From Dimorphilus gyrociliatus (lineage: Eukaryota > Annelida > Polychaeta > Dinophilidae): a stretch of DNA of 64,000 bases. Where the stretch lies: NCBI GenBank assembly GCA_904063045.1, contig CAJFCJ010000006.1:2780946-2844945 (forward strand). Direction: 5' to 3'. The position numbers were made by a program, and so were the translations under genes. This document shows positions 47,162-57,747 of this stretch, piece by piece (the stretch's first letter is position 1; each line of letters starts with the position of its first letter). Below the pieces are notes generated by a model that saw nothing but the letters and a program-made list of their open reading frames with translations, had not been told where the DNA came from and did not search any database.

Positions 47162-49925
47162 TTACCAAACATCTTCATGATATCTGTGATGCAGCCTCAT
47201 TTGCATGAGAAATTTCCCAGCGCTTTCAAGATCCATATCTAAAAATATAATTGAATAAAATTTGATTATATCTCTCTTGAACAGTAATTTGTTGACGTAC
47301 GTTGTAGCGTATAATGCCTATGCATGTAGACGCTACATAGACTGTTTAAATTGTATATTCAATATTTACTTTTACCTGAATGATTAGCCAAAATTGTAGA
47401 AAATGCTGAATTGACATCTTTACTCATATTCTTCGCATCGCCGCAAACGTATATAATTGCATCTTTCTCTAAAATTAATTTACTTAGTTCTACAGCCTCT
47501 TTTCTGATTTGATCTTGAACGTATTCATGATTATCTTCTCTTGAATAGGCTACTCTTAATTCAGTAAGAATTCTCTTCGAAAGGAAGTCATCCAAGGACT
47601 GTCTGTGGTTATAAAAATAAAATATACATCAAGTTTAGCTTGAGAAAATTTAGATATTTTATTTAACAGAGTTATTAAACAGAATATTTTTCTATAGATT
47701 CTGTGCCTATTTGACCTTATTGCGGTTAAAGGATTGGTTTATACCAAACGCATTGAATTATGAATGAAAGAACTTTCTATTTACTTGAATAAGAAGTCTC
47801 TTTCTCTATGTCGGCAGCCGTAAAACAACCATCTTAAATTTACTTCATTAACCTCTTTTCCCTCAAGATGCTCTAAAAATCCAATAAAAGGAGCTACCCC
47901 AGTTCCTGGTCCAACCATAATTAACGGTCGATCTACGTCTTTAGGAAGTCTAAAGGATGAATTTTTCCTTTTGAATATGCGAAGTTTGAAGGTCTGTTTG
48001 CGGCCTAATCTCATGGCTCTTGTTAAATGCTCTACCCATCCAGTAAATACACCATCCCTTTTGTAAAGTCGCCCATCCCCTGATTCAATTTTTATGACGT
48101 TGAATACAATACGAATTCTTGAAGAAGATTTTAGAGGTGAATTACAAACTGAGTAAGGTCTGGGCATTAAACGAGGTAGGTGTTCTGAAATGAATCATAA
48201 AAACACTTATCTCTTTTTTTAATTTATGCAAAAGTACCATTAAACTGTACAAGATTAACAATAAATAGCAATTCATCTTTTGATCATTAAACAGTAAACG
48301 GTAAATAAAAAGTGACTACCTACCAATCAGCCTCTCAAAAGAGATTTCTACTGATGGAAAGTGTAACAGAATATCTAATACAGATAGGGACATCTGACGG
48401 ATATATTTCATATATTCGTCATTTCCCTGCCTTGAACACAATTCCAGAAGGCGTCTTTTCTGATCGGCATTTCGAGCCAATTCTCCCATTGTACGAATCA
48501 GACCCTTTGTTTTTTAATGTTTTGTAAGATTTAGGACGGTGCGTTTTTCTAATATAATAAATATTACTTACCTTACTAGGACTACGAATGTCGCAACAAT
48601 ACGTTAAAACTTCCCTAGGAGTACATTTTGTAGGAACGAAAGCAGGAACCGCTGCTCTACGTTTTGTTGTTCCCTCCTTAACTGACAATTCGCAGAAATC
48701 ATCTGCAGATTCGATCATGTTGATTCTAAATGCAATACAATAAGAAAAGTATATTTATTGTTGAAACTGTACTTGAAAGTTAATTTTTATAATACCGAGT
48801 CAGTAGTTTATCTACTTCTGTTGCCTCATTCTGACAAAATATACCAAAAGCGTCTCCAGGTTCAAAATCAACCTTTTCCTATGACAAATTACATTATATA
48901 TATATATACTGTATACATATATTTAAAAACTTGTCGTACTGGCAAATCCATTTCCAACATAATGGCTAGCTTTACAGCGTCCCTCGATGTTAATTCTACG
49001 GCATTTATAACTTCACAATTCATAATAGAACCTTCTAGGAGATTCGGAGGAGCATTGTTTTGGCAGACGGCAATTTCATTATTCTAGAGAAAAAAATTTT
49101 TAAATTAGGCCTATTAAGTGAAATCTTTTCTAACTGTATTATATAATAATTCTTTTTATTTACTTACGTATTCGTCGTCGTTCTCTAATGTCTTTACTGC
49201 TAGAAAATCAGCTGGGAGTGCAGGAACAGTTAAATTAGACGATTGTAGACTTTCACTACCATTTACGATACTTTCAACAGTTTTATCAATTATCCATTCT
49301 TCTTCATCTTCGATTATTTTAGAGGACCCATCACTATTTTCATTGGTAGTTATGGCTTCAAGCCGATTAGCTATCTCATTAACGCATGTTTCACCAAGAA
49401 CCGCGGGTAGAACTTTAAACAAACCATCTATCCATGGCTCAACAACACTCTCTAAACCAACAGCATCGTCGGCAAAACCTGTTTCATAGAATCTTTTCGC
49501 TCCTATTTTCTCCAATTGCTCATCACACGTACGCCCATAGTTGCAGAACGAAGTGTAGTTTGTATCTCCAAGCGCCAAAACGGCATAACGAACATTAGAC
49601 AAACTTTTTGAAGATCTCACTCTTCTTAGGAATCTGAGAGAGTTAGACGGCGGTTCGCCGTCACCAGTTGTTGAAGCAACAATTACAACAACTACGCTTC
49701 CCTCAAATTCGAACTGGTTAAGGAAAATAGATTATCGATATTAAAGTTTTTTTCCATTATAAAACAAGTTAATCAAAAATTTACCTTTCTATTAATATCA
49801 TTCAAACAGTATCTCAAGGGAGCAAAGCCTTGCTTTTCTGCATTATCTGCAATATCCTGTGATATAGCTTCTGCTTGTCCCGTTTGGGATCCATATAAAA
49901 CAAGAAACTTATTTTGTTGCATCAT
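47162..49925 (-). CDS. MTRR: Methionine synthase reductase (diflavin reductase)
   Basis: About nine exons. The start [20 protein letters not shown] carries the FMN phosphate loop; exon 2 has [33 protein letters not shown] and [20 protein letters not shown], closely like MTRR. After an acidic linker come the FAD-binding RPYS motif (near 48165), VFTGWVEHL, and the NADPH-binding [29 protein letters not shown] and [18 protein letters not shown]. The last exon ends RYHEDVW at 47162, with the C-terminal aromatic Trp that stacks on FAD. The enzyme passes electrons from NADPH through FAD and FMN to reductively reactivate the cobalamin of methionine synthase. NDOR1 and cytochrome P450 reductase are excluded by the FADDAVGLE and KNMSKDV motifs and by the lack of a membrane anchor. 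Either of the two adjacent ATGs could start it. Confidence 0.94.
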
Positions 49926-50189
49926 TCTTTTTTATTATAACAATTGGATCTTATTTAAAACTTGACTTTTAATAAAATCGTAATATATTGTACATGTAAA
50001 TTTCTTATAATGATTTTAATGATATATGTCAGCTGTCATTTAATTTTGTTAGCTGCCCTCCTGGTAGAGGCAAATGAGGCAGATTATCGCCGAGCACATG
50101 TTTTTATTAAGATACAGCATTAGTATTGTAGCGCGATACTTAAAGTTGGATACAAATCCACTACTGTTCTTAAATTAACATTAAGGACG
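49926..50189. promoter_or_regulatory. Head-to-head region, MTRR/ORC2
   Basis: 264 bases between divergent start codons. This leaves little room for further 5' coding exons of ORC2. Shared promoter inferred. Confidence 0.4.
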
Positions 50190-51204
50190 ATGAACCGGAA
50201 CCCAACTATAAGAGAAGTAAGGGTGGTTTTCGTAATATTTTTGAATAGCTTTTAAATCGGATCGGAGTTGGAATCCACACATTACTTCCCGCCATGGACA
50301 TAGATGATATTGAAAAGGAATATGAGAAGTGGTTTTTTTTCTTGGCAAAGGGATTTAATGTGCTTGTACAAGGATCAGGATCCAAAAGAAGTTTAATTGA
50401 AAACTTCCGGACAAAACACCTGATCGATTATGACACTCTGGTGATCAATGGATTTTTTCCAAGCCTTTCAATCAAGCAGGTGAGATCTCATACATTTCCA
50501 CTTTTGCCCATTTCATATTTGTATACAATTAACAGATACTTAGAGATATATGCAAAGAATTACTCGATATTGATGTTCCAACTGGAAAGCCGGAAAATAT
50601 ATGCGATGAAATTGTGTCAACTCTAAAGACGGCAGAGAGAGATATTATTTTAATAATTCACAACATTGACGGTCCCAATTTACGAAATTTTAAGATTCAG
50701 AATATATTTTCCCAACTCTCTAGAAGCAATCGAGTAAAAATCGTCTGTTCAATTGATCATCCGAATGCTCATCTCTTGTGGGATAACGTTCGAATGACAA
50801 ATTTGAAATTTGCTACTTTTAAAGTGGACACAAACGAGGATTACAGTGTTGAGCAGTCGTACGAAAAATCAACAGCCAAGAGGAACGCTCAACTTAGCGT
50901 TTCGGCCGCAAATCACGTTCTCTCATCCCTAACGCCAAACGCAATAAAGATATTCTTTTTACTAGCTGAACACCAGTTAGAACATGGAAACGAGGAAGAC
51001 TACAACGGCCTATCATTTACCGATTTATATTCGCAATGTCGCCGAGAGTTTCTAGTAAACAGCGATCTGACTCTTAGAACTCAATTAATCGAATTTAAGG
51101 ATCATAAACTAATTAAATTGAAGAAAGGTGTAGACGGTGCAGAAATGCTCACAATATCTCTGGACGATGAAAGTTTAAAAGAAGTTATGGAAAACAATCA
51201 TTAA
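50190..51204 (+). CDS. ORC2: Origin recognition complex subunit 2, short form
   Basis: Exon 1 (MNRNPTIRE, from 50190) splices in phase 0 to an exon that reads LLNRIGVGIHTLLPAMD through to EKWFFFLAKGFNVLVQGSGS, and then to a long last exon. Family stretches are GSKRSLIENFR, LVINGFFPSLSIKQ, IIHNIDGPNLR, CSIDHPNAHLLWD, SAANHVLSSLTPNAIKIFFL, YSQCRREFLVNSDLTLRTQL and DHKLIKLKKGVDG, matching the AAA+-like and winged-helix domains of ORC2. ORC2 is a core subunit of the complex that marks DNA replication origins in the nucleus. As is normal for ORC2, the Walker A site is degenerate (GSGSKRS). The protein is about 308 residues against about 575 in human: the long disordered N-terminal region is missing. 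The upstream HTLLP segment aligns with the family, so translation starts at or before 50190 rather than at the internal ATG at 50294. Confidence 0.92.
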
Positions 51205-52961
51205 ATTTTCCATATTTTTCAATCTAACAATTAAAAATAAACAAAGTCTTTTTAAATATATGCATTATACTTTATTCAATGTCGTATAACAAATAAAGGA
51301 CACGAGTTGCAACAACATTGTTTTATAGCCAACTTTTTTGAACGGCATTCCCGGAATTTTTAATCTTGGTAAAATTTTAAGTATGGAGAAAAACACCAAA
51401 GATAGACAAACAATTTTCAAATTTCTACGCGACAGTTTCTTCAGTTACAAAACAAAAAAGTGAAAGATAGACAAACCTACAATAAAAAAAAAAAACTTTT
51501 CGTAGCTTCTTTTGCCCAAAGACGAAAGTTTTTTAGATTTTCAAATATTAAGCATTTTCAAAATAAATTGTCCAGTTTTTAAAGACTTTATACAAAAAAA
51601 AAATATTACTACAATTTCTTGATAAACGATTTTTTGCTTGCACATTGTTACATGATTTCAATTTTTAAAAAGGGTATTTGGGAAAACTATTTACAGCAAA
51701 TTATGCAAATTATTTACAACAATTTGATTTGTTTTTTTTTACACTATCTACATGGTTAATTGCAAATTTTTATGACCATCTTTTTAAATAATAACAGCAC
51801 AATACTACCTCTTCAAATCAATTTTTCATAATCTGCACGATGTTCAAATATAGGGCGAACTCTTATTCAACAAGAACTTTATACTGCTCCTCCTTCTCCT
51901 CCTCCATTAGCGATTCAAACAGAAGGAACAGGAGTCGTCTTAACCAACGGCATTTCCCCTTCAGGCAAGAGAATCACCTATATAATAAATTGAATAAAAA
52001 ATTAGACAATAATTACAATAATGTATTTATAAATTTTATACTAACAGTTCTAAAAGTGATCAGATTTTTCTCGATCTTGCCAAAAACCAGTTGGTGATTA
52101 CGGTCTTTCTCGAAGACGACTGAAGAACCTTTCACAGATTCGTCCTTTTATTCACCTATTCGTTATATAGTGAGCAATTCCCAAGAGTAGATTCACTTAC
52201 ACTACTCTAGATGAAAATAACAACTTTGTCCCAACTACAGACCTGATTGTTTATTAGAATACAGCTACAACTCGGATGCTTTCTAAACATTTTTTTTTCT
52301 AATCAACGTCCTATATAAATTTATAATCAATTTGATATTTGCAACTTTAGCTACAATTAAAGACTTTTGCAGAAATTAAATTTTTAACTCTAATTAACCA
52401 GGTACCTATTTACATATCAATCTAGTTCAGACTGGTTTTTTGAGTAGTTAATTTTTTATGCGTCTGGGTTAAAAAAAAACTTTAGAAAAAAAAATTACAT
52501 AAAAAATGCTTTCGTCGAGAAATAATTTTCTTTGAATATACGATAAAAATTGTTAATATATTCAACAATAGTTTATACTAAGAAAGACTAGTGAGAAAAC
52601 CCTATTATGGTATATAAAAATCATAATTGTAGCCTAATTAGTACATAAACTTGTCATTAGAGGCGTCTAAACAGATTAGACGTCATTTTTATTTGTTTGT
52701 AATTGTTTTAGTTTGTAAGCACTCACTTTGTTTTACGTTTCTTTTAAGGTTTTCTCTCAAATAATATATCTGAAATATGAATGTATAAGAATGGCCCAAT
52801 AAATGGACTGATGATAAAGACCTAGTATTTTACATAATAGGTCTGTAAAGACCTATTATGATAATAATAACGTTTTTATCGGTAAACTACGATCTTGAAG
52901 TTAATTAAATCAATTTTTGAAAAAAAAAGATTTATAATGACAATATTTAATATTCAAATAA
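51205..52961. other. Intergenic region with a coding-like island
   Basis: About 1.76 kb between ORC2 and the PLAC8-domain gene. An AATAAA at 51236-51241 may end the ORC2 transcript. Most of it is AT-rich with homopolymers. A GC-richer stretch at 51830-52140 is open in several frames with possible splice sites on both strands (see findings). Confidence 0.4.
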
Positions 52962-53620
52962 ATGAAGAAAAGTAGAGATATTAATAACGTTTGGTCCAAT
53001 AACCTATTAAACTGTAAAGAAGATCCAAAAACTTGTAAAACCAGTTTCTTTTGTCCTTGTATAATTTATGGGAAAAATTCGGAATTTGTAGGTATTTTTT
53101 AACGAAATGAACCATGACTAAGCAATATTTTTTTTTAAATTATTTCCTAATAGCTGGGTTATTCATTCAAATTAAACACTTTTCTATATTGTATTGGAAT
53201 GATGACTTGTACATGTTGTATTTTCGGTATATACCATAATAATTAATAGGTATATTATTATTCTAAGGATATATTCATTTCATAGGTCAACTCATGAGAA
53301 GACGAATAAGACAGTATAAGAATATCAATGAATCATTCTATAACGATATAATAGTTCATTGTCTATGTCCAATTTGCAGTTTAGAACAGGAATTCAGAGA
53401 ATTATATTTATTTAAAACTAAACATATCATAGGCAAACAGCCAAGGACCATAACATCAGTGGAGGAGGTGAAACTACAAAAACTAGAAAATCTTAAATAC
53501 TCTCATTTAGAACCATTAAGCTCTGATTTTAAGAGTTACGACAGTATTGATCTAAAAAGTGATATAAAAAGTTCAATTACTGTTCCTAAAGTTTTAAAAT
53601 CGGATGATTTCTCCTACTAA
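52962..53620 (+). CDS. PLAC8 (Cys-rich/cornifelin) domain protein
   Basis: Three exons. Exon 1 (from 52962) reads MKKSRDINNVWSNNLLNCKE then DPKTCKTSFFCPC and IIYGKNSEF. Exon 2 (about 53154-53228) is Cys-rich and hydrophobic (FLYCIGMMTCTCCIFG). Exon 3 (from 53286) reads QLMRRRIRQYKNINESFYND then IIVHCLCPICSLEQEFREL, and has a charged tail ending KSDDFSY. The motifs W-x(3)-L-x-C-x(2)-D, FCPC-x(2)-YGKN, R-R-R-I-R-x-Y and C-x-CPICSLEQEFREL are those of the PLAC8 family. Family members are membrane-associated proteins in metal handling, cell number control and membrane biology. The exon 2 frame is fixed by needing phase 0 entry through a GTAGGT donor and phase 1 exit; the other frame breaks exon 3. 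The roughly 65-residue tail after the domain has no match I recognise. Confidence 0.8.
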
Positions 53621-55219
53621 ACAATGAAATATTCCTTATTAAATCATTATCACATTGATATACTGTATATATATTTAATAAATATAGTCATTCTGACCTC
53701 ATAAGCATTGCAGTATATTTATTTAAATATTTATAGATATATTGTGTAATATATGTAAAACGATAACAAATAAAAGCCTTATATTAAGTACATAGAACAA
53801 AAATAGAAAGTTTATATTCAACCTAATCATTAATTTTTGATCAATTACATCATATTGCCCTATAGATTATCTCTGTTGAGCTTTCAAGGAAGTTTTTTAA
53901 ATAGATAATAGAACTATATTATGCTATATATTCATCATTAATATCGATCTTAAAAGAATACTTTGGTATATAATTCATTTATTATTAAAGTAAAAAGTTA
54001 TATATAGCTTCAAATTAAAGGGCTATCATACAAGACGCATTGTTTAGATGTGTTGTTAAGCTTTATCTATTGCATAATTGTGTTGATAACTTTCTTTTCA
54101 AAGTTCATTCATTCTTCTCAAAGAAGATTATTTCTAATCACGAATTATATAATAAGTTTGGTAAGAGAAATTGAAATATTTCTTTTAATGTTTCTTTTTA
54201 TAGGATATAATAAGGACAAATGTCAATATCAATTTCACAACTATTTGTGCGCTCATCGAATTCCTGGTATGCTTGAAGAGACCTCCCGCCCCCTCCCTAA
54301 ACAAAAAAGTAATATTCGTATAACTCGTCATCTATTATTAAAAAAATAACTATTTAAATTATGACATTTTAAATATAAATAGCTAATTGTTTAGTGATTA
54401 ATATTGTGTGCTTTGGTACGAAACTGTGCTTACGTGAGAAACTGTGGTTATTAAAACTTATAACCACAATTGTGAAATATCTATTATGTGGTTGCATAGC
54501 TAAGACGTTACATATTTTGTTTCCTACGTCAATATCAGAGAAATTAAATATGATAATATTTGAGACTTATAATAAACTCTTTCTGTTTTTTTCTTTTGTT
54601 TATTTCTCTATTTTTCGAGTGCTTTCAACAAGCATATTCTTATAAACTTAACAATTTTTTCCCTCATCTATAATTCCAATAAATATCAGAATTTCTGGTA
54701 AAATAAACCTTGCAAAGTAAGAAACAATCGCGTGAGACTATATTGTCCATATTTCAAAGCGCACATCTTCAAAACTTGTTTTACAAGTTACTTTCTGAAA
54801 ATTGTAAATAATAACTTTTAGAAAATAAGCATTAATAGGGAATTACTTATTAATGCTTTTATGGCAAAACAATTTAATGAAGTAATTTGTTTTCTTATAA
54901 AATTATTCATTATTACGAAATGCTTTTCCTTTCGTTAATGAAGTTCAGCACAATATTATGCAATTTTTTCACGGCTACATAACATGACAAAGTTTTATAA
55001 CCAAGCATAATGTGGTTTCAAACCGACTGTATGGTTACATCCATCTTTCAGACAGTTGAACTTCATAGCCACATGGCTAGGCCATTTACTTCAATATTCT
55101 GAAATTTCCTATAAGAATTTTCATATTTTATTCCATTGACACCTCAACCAATTGATAAAGTCAAATATTGTACCAAAAGAACTTATTAAATATAAAAATA
55201 AAAACGTTAATCGGAAGTG
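53621..55219. other. Intergenic region, no confident gene
   Basis: About 1.6 kb between the PLAC8-domain gene and ABCF1. It includes a possible small Cys-containing exon (54208-54349) and a perfect 11-bp hairpin at 54827-54858. Promoter elements for ABCF1 should lie at the right end. No clear gene. Confidence 0.4.
54827..54858. repeat. Perfect 11-bp inverted repeat
   Basis: AAGCATTAATA (54827-54837) and TATTAATGCTT (54848-54858) are exact complements with a 10-base loop. Lies about 360 bases upstream of ABCF1. Could be a palindromic homeodomain-type (TAAT) site or a relic of a mobile element. Confidence 0.5.
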
Positions 55220-57403
55220 ATGGCTAACCCAGGAGAAGTATCGAAAAAAGGCAAGAAAAAGACGAAAGCTAATAAGAAAAAATGGATGGAAGAACTATCC
55301 GACGAGGAAGAAATAGTTATACCGAAAACTGTGGAAAAAGTTTCAAATAAAAGAGGTAACGTTGATACACATATGTTGGTTGATACGTAAAATAAAATGC
55401 TTACGTGTTATTCGATAGAACGAGGAGGAAAGAAAGACCCCAAAATTGAAAATCTCAAAATTGATTCGGACAATGACGGCAACGACAAAAAAGAGAATGG
55501 AAATGAGGAAGAAGTTGAGGAGCAATATTTTGGCGAAATTGAGGAAACCAAGCCGGAGCCGGAAGTTAAAACTGAAAACTTAAGTAGGAAAGAAATGAGA
55601 AGATTAAAAAGGAAAAATGAACTTTTGAAAAATTATCCAAAAGAGAGTAGTGATGGTCAAAATGGTTTGGACTCTCAGTTTTCAATTTCTCAAGCGACCC
55701 AAGGCAAACGAGCAAACGCCGCCCTAGAAAATCAAGTAGATATCAAAGTCGATAAATTTTCAATTGCTGCGAAAGGAAAAGACCTTTTTGTTAATGCATC
55801 ACTTCATATCACTGCAAATCGACGTTATGGCTTAGTGGGTCCAAATGGCCATGGAAAGACTACACTGCTAAGACACATTGCTCTGCGAAAACTTTCTGTT
55901 CCACCAAACATCGATGTTTTATATTGTGAACAGGAAGTTATAGCTGACGACACCCGGGCTATAGATGCTGTTCTTAAAGCCGATTCTAAATGGTTGTCAT
56001 TGAAGAATCAAAGAGAAGACTTACTAACCATTATTAACAGTGGTACTGCATCTGATGAGAAAATGGCTCTATACAATAAGCTTGAGGAGGAGTGGAATAT
56101 TATGAAAGGTGATACAGCACAGTCTAGAGCAAGTCGTATTTTAGCCGGTTTAGGATTTACAAGAGAAATGCAACAGAGGCCGACCAAGAATTTCTCCGGT
56201 GGTTGGAGAATGAGAGTTTCCTTGGCAAGAGCTCTGTTCCTTGAACCAACTCTATTATTATTGGACGAACCTACAAATCATCTTGATTTGAATGCCGTAA
56301 TTTGGCTCGATAACTATCTACAAACATGGAAGAAAACGCTTTTAGTAGTATCTCACGACCAAAGTTTTTTGGATAATGTCTGTACAGATATAATCCACTT
56401 GGATCAGTGCAAATTATTTTATTACAGAGGCAATTACGAGGCTTTTAAAAGAATGTTAGTTCAAAAACGAAAGGAGCAAATGAAAGATTGGGAAAAACAA
56501 GAAAAAAAGCTGAAGGAACTAAAAGCAGGAGGTAAAACGAAAAAGCTAGCTGAAACGAAGGTGAAAGAAGCTCTAACCAGGAAACAGCAAAAAAATAAAA
56601 CAATGCACCAGAAACAACAGCAAGATGAGGATGATAAACCTCAAGAATTATTACAGAAACCCAGGGAATATCTTGTCAAATTTAATTTTCCAGACCCTCC
56701 CCCTTTGAACCCCCCAATTCTTGGGTTACACGATGTCAGTTTTGGATATCCTAAGCAGAAGAAATTATTTGAAAATATTAATTTTGGTATTGATTTAGAT
56801 TCACGTATAGCTATTGTTGGTCCCAATGGCGTTGGAAAATCAACTTTCTTAAAATTGCTTGTAGGAGATTTAGAACCCTTAACTGGGGAGCAACGTAAAA
56901 ATCACCGACTCAGAATAGGAAAATACGATCAGCATTCGGCTGATCAACTGAGGCTAGATTTGAGCCCAGTTTTGTATTTGAAAGAATTATTTGATTTAGA
57001 TTATCAAGATGCAAGGAAAATGTTGGGAAAACTTGGCTTGGCCTCGCACGCACATACTATACCTATAAATGATTTATCAGGTGGTCAAAAATCAAGAGTA
57101 GCTTTGGCCGATCTTGTGTGTCGGAAACCGGATGTACTTATTCTTGACGAACCTACAAATAATTTAGATATTGAATCAATTGACGCTTTAGCATTAGCCA
57201 TTTCCTCTTATAAAGGTGGTGTCATTATTGTGAGCCACGACGAGAGATTGATAAGAGAAACAGATTGTCAATTGTGGGTCGTTGAACATCAGAAAATTGA
57301 GCAAATTGACGGTGATTTCGATGATTACAGAAAAGAATTACTTGAACAGCTTGGTGAACAGCTGGCTGCTACACCATCTGCAGCTGCTCAATCGGCAATA
57401 TAA
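55220..57403 (+). CDS. ABCF1: ABCF1, soluble ABC ATPase of translation
   Basis: Two exons with one 66-base intron. Exon 1 gives [20 protein letters not shown] then [11 protein letters not shown]. The second exon begins in a charged region and then has two ABC cassettes without membrane spans. Cassette 1: Walker [19 protein letters not shown], signature [15 protein letters not shown], Walker [17 protein letters not shown] and SHDQSFLD. Cassette 2: GPNGVGKST, signature [31 protein letters not shown] and SHDERLI. The tail reads [20 protein letters not shown]. The basic/acidic N-terminus and the linker [15 protein letters not shown] match ABCF1 (ABC50), which binds eIF2 and ribosomes and promotes translation initiation. 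All ATPase motifs are intact. ABCF2 and ABCF3 are less likely given the N-terminus and EQEVIADDT. An AATAAA follows at 57432. Confidence 0.95.
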
Positions 57404-57747
57404 ACTTTCCTTCTATGATTTATAAATTTGAAATAAATTTATCAAATTATATAACGAATGGTTGTATTAGTTAATTTCTGAATGTCTTTTAAATCTATGT
57501 AAACGTATATACATTTATGAAGACGGTATACAACGTTGAAAACATTTATTTTTTGTGTAAAAATCATTTAAGAACAGGAAAATAGTAGACTATACATTTT
57601 TACCAAATCAATCTATATTTGGACTTTAACTAAAAGAAAAATAAAAAATACATAAAAGAAAATACGAGATTCAAATTCATATAGTCACAATTAGACTTTC
57701 TAATAAAATATTCCATAAGTTTATTGGTGTAAATAGATCATTTATCT
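57404..57747. other. Convergent intergenic region
   Basis: 344 bases between the stop codons of ABCF1 and beta-catenin, with an AATAAA at 57432-57437 on the plus strand for ABCF1. Nothing else seen. Confidence 0.5.

Noticed and set aside
52055-52110. Homeodomain-like string VITNWFLARSRKI on the minus strand
   Set aside because: Resembles a homeobox helix 3 but stops at once and no other homeodomain helices are found nearby; the frame conflicts with the better splice reading.
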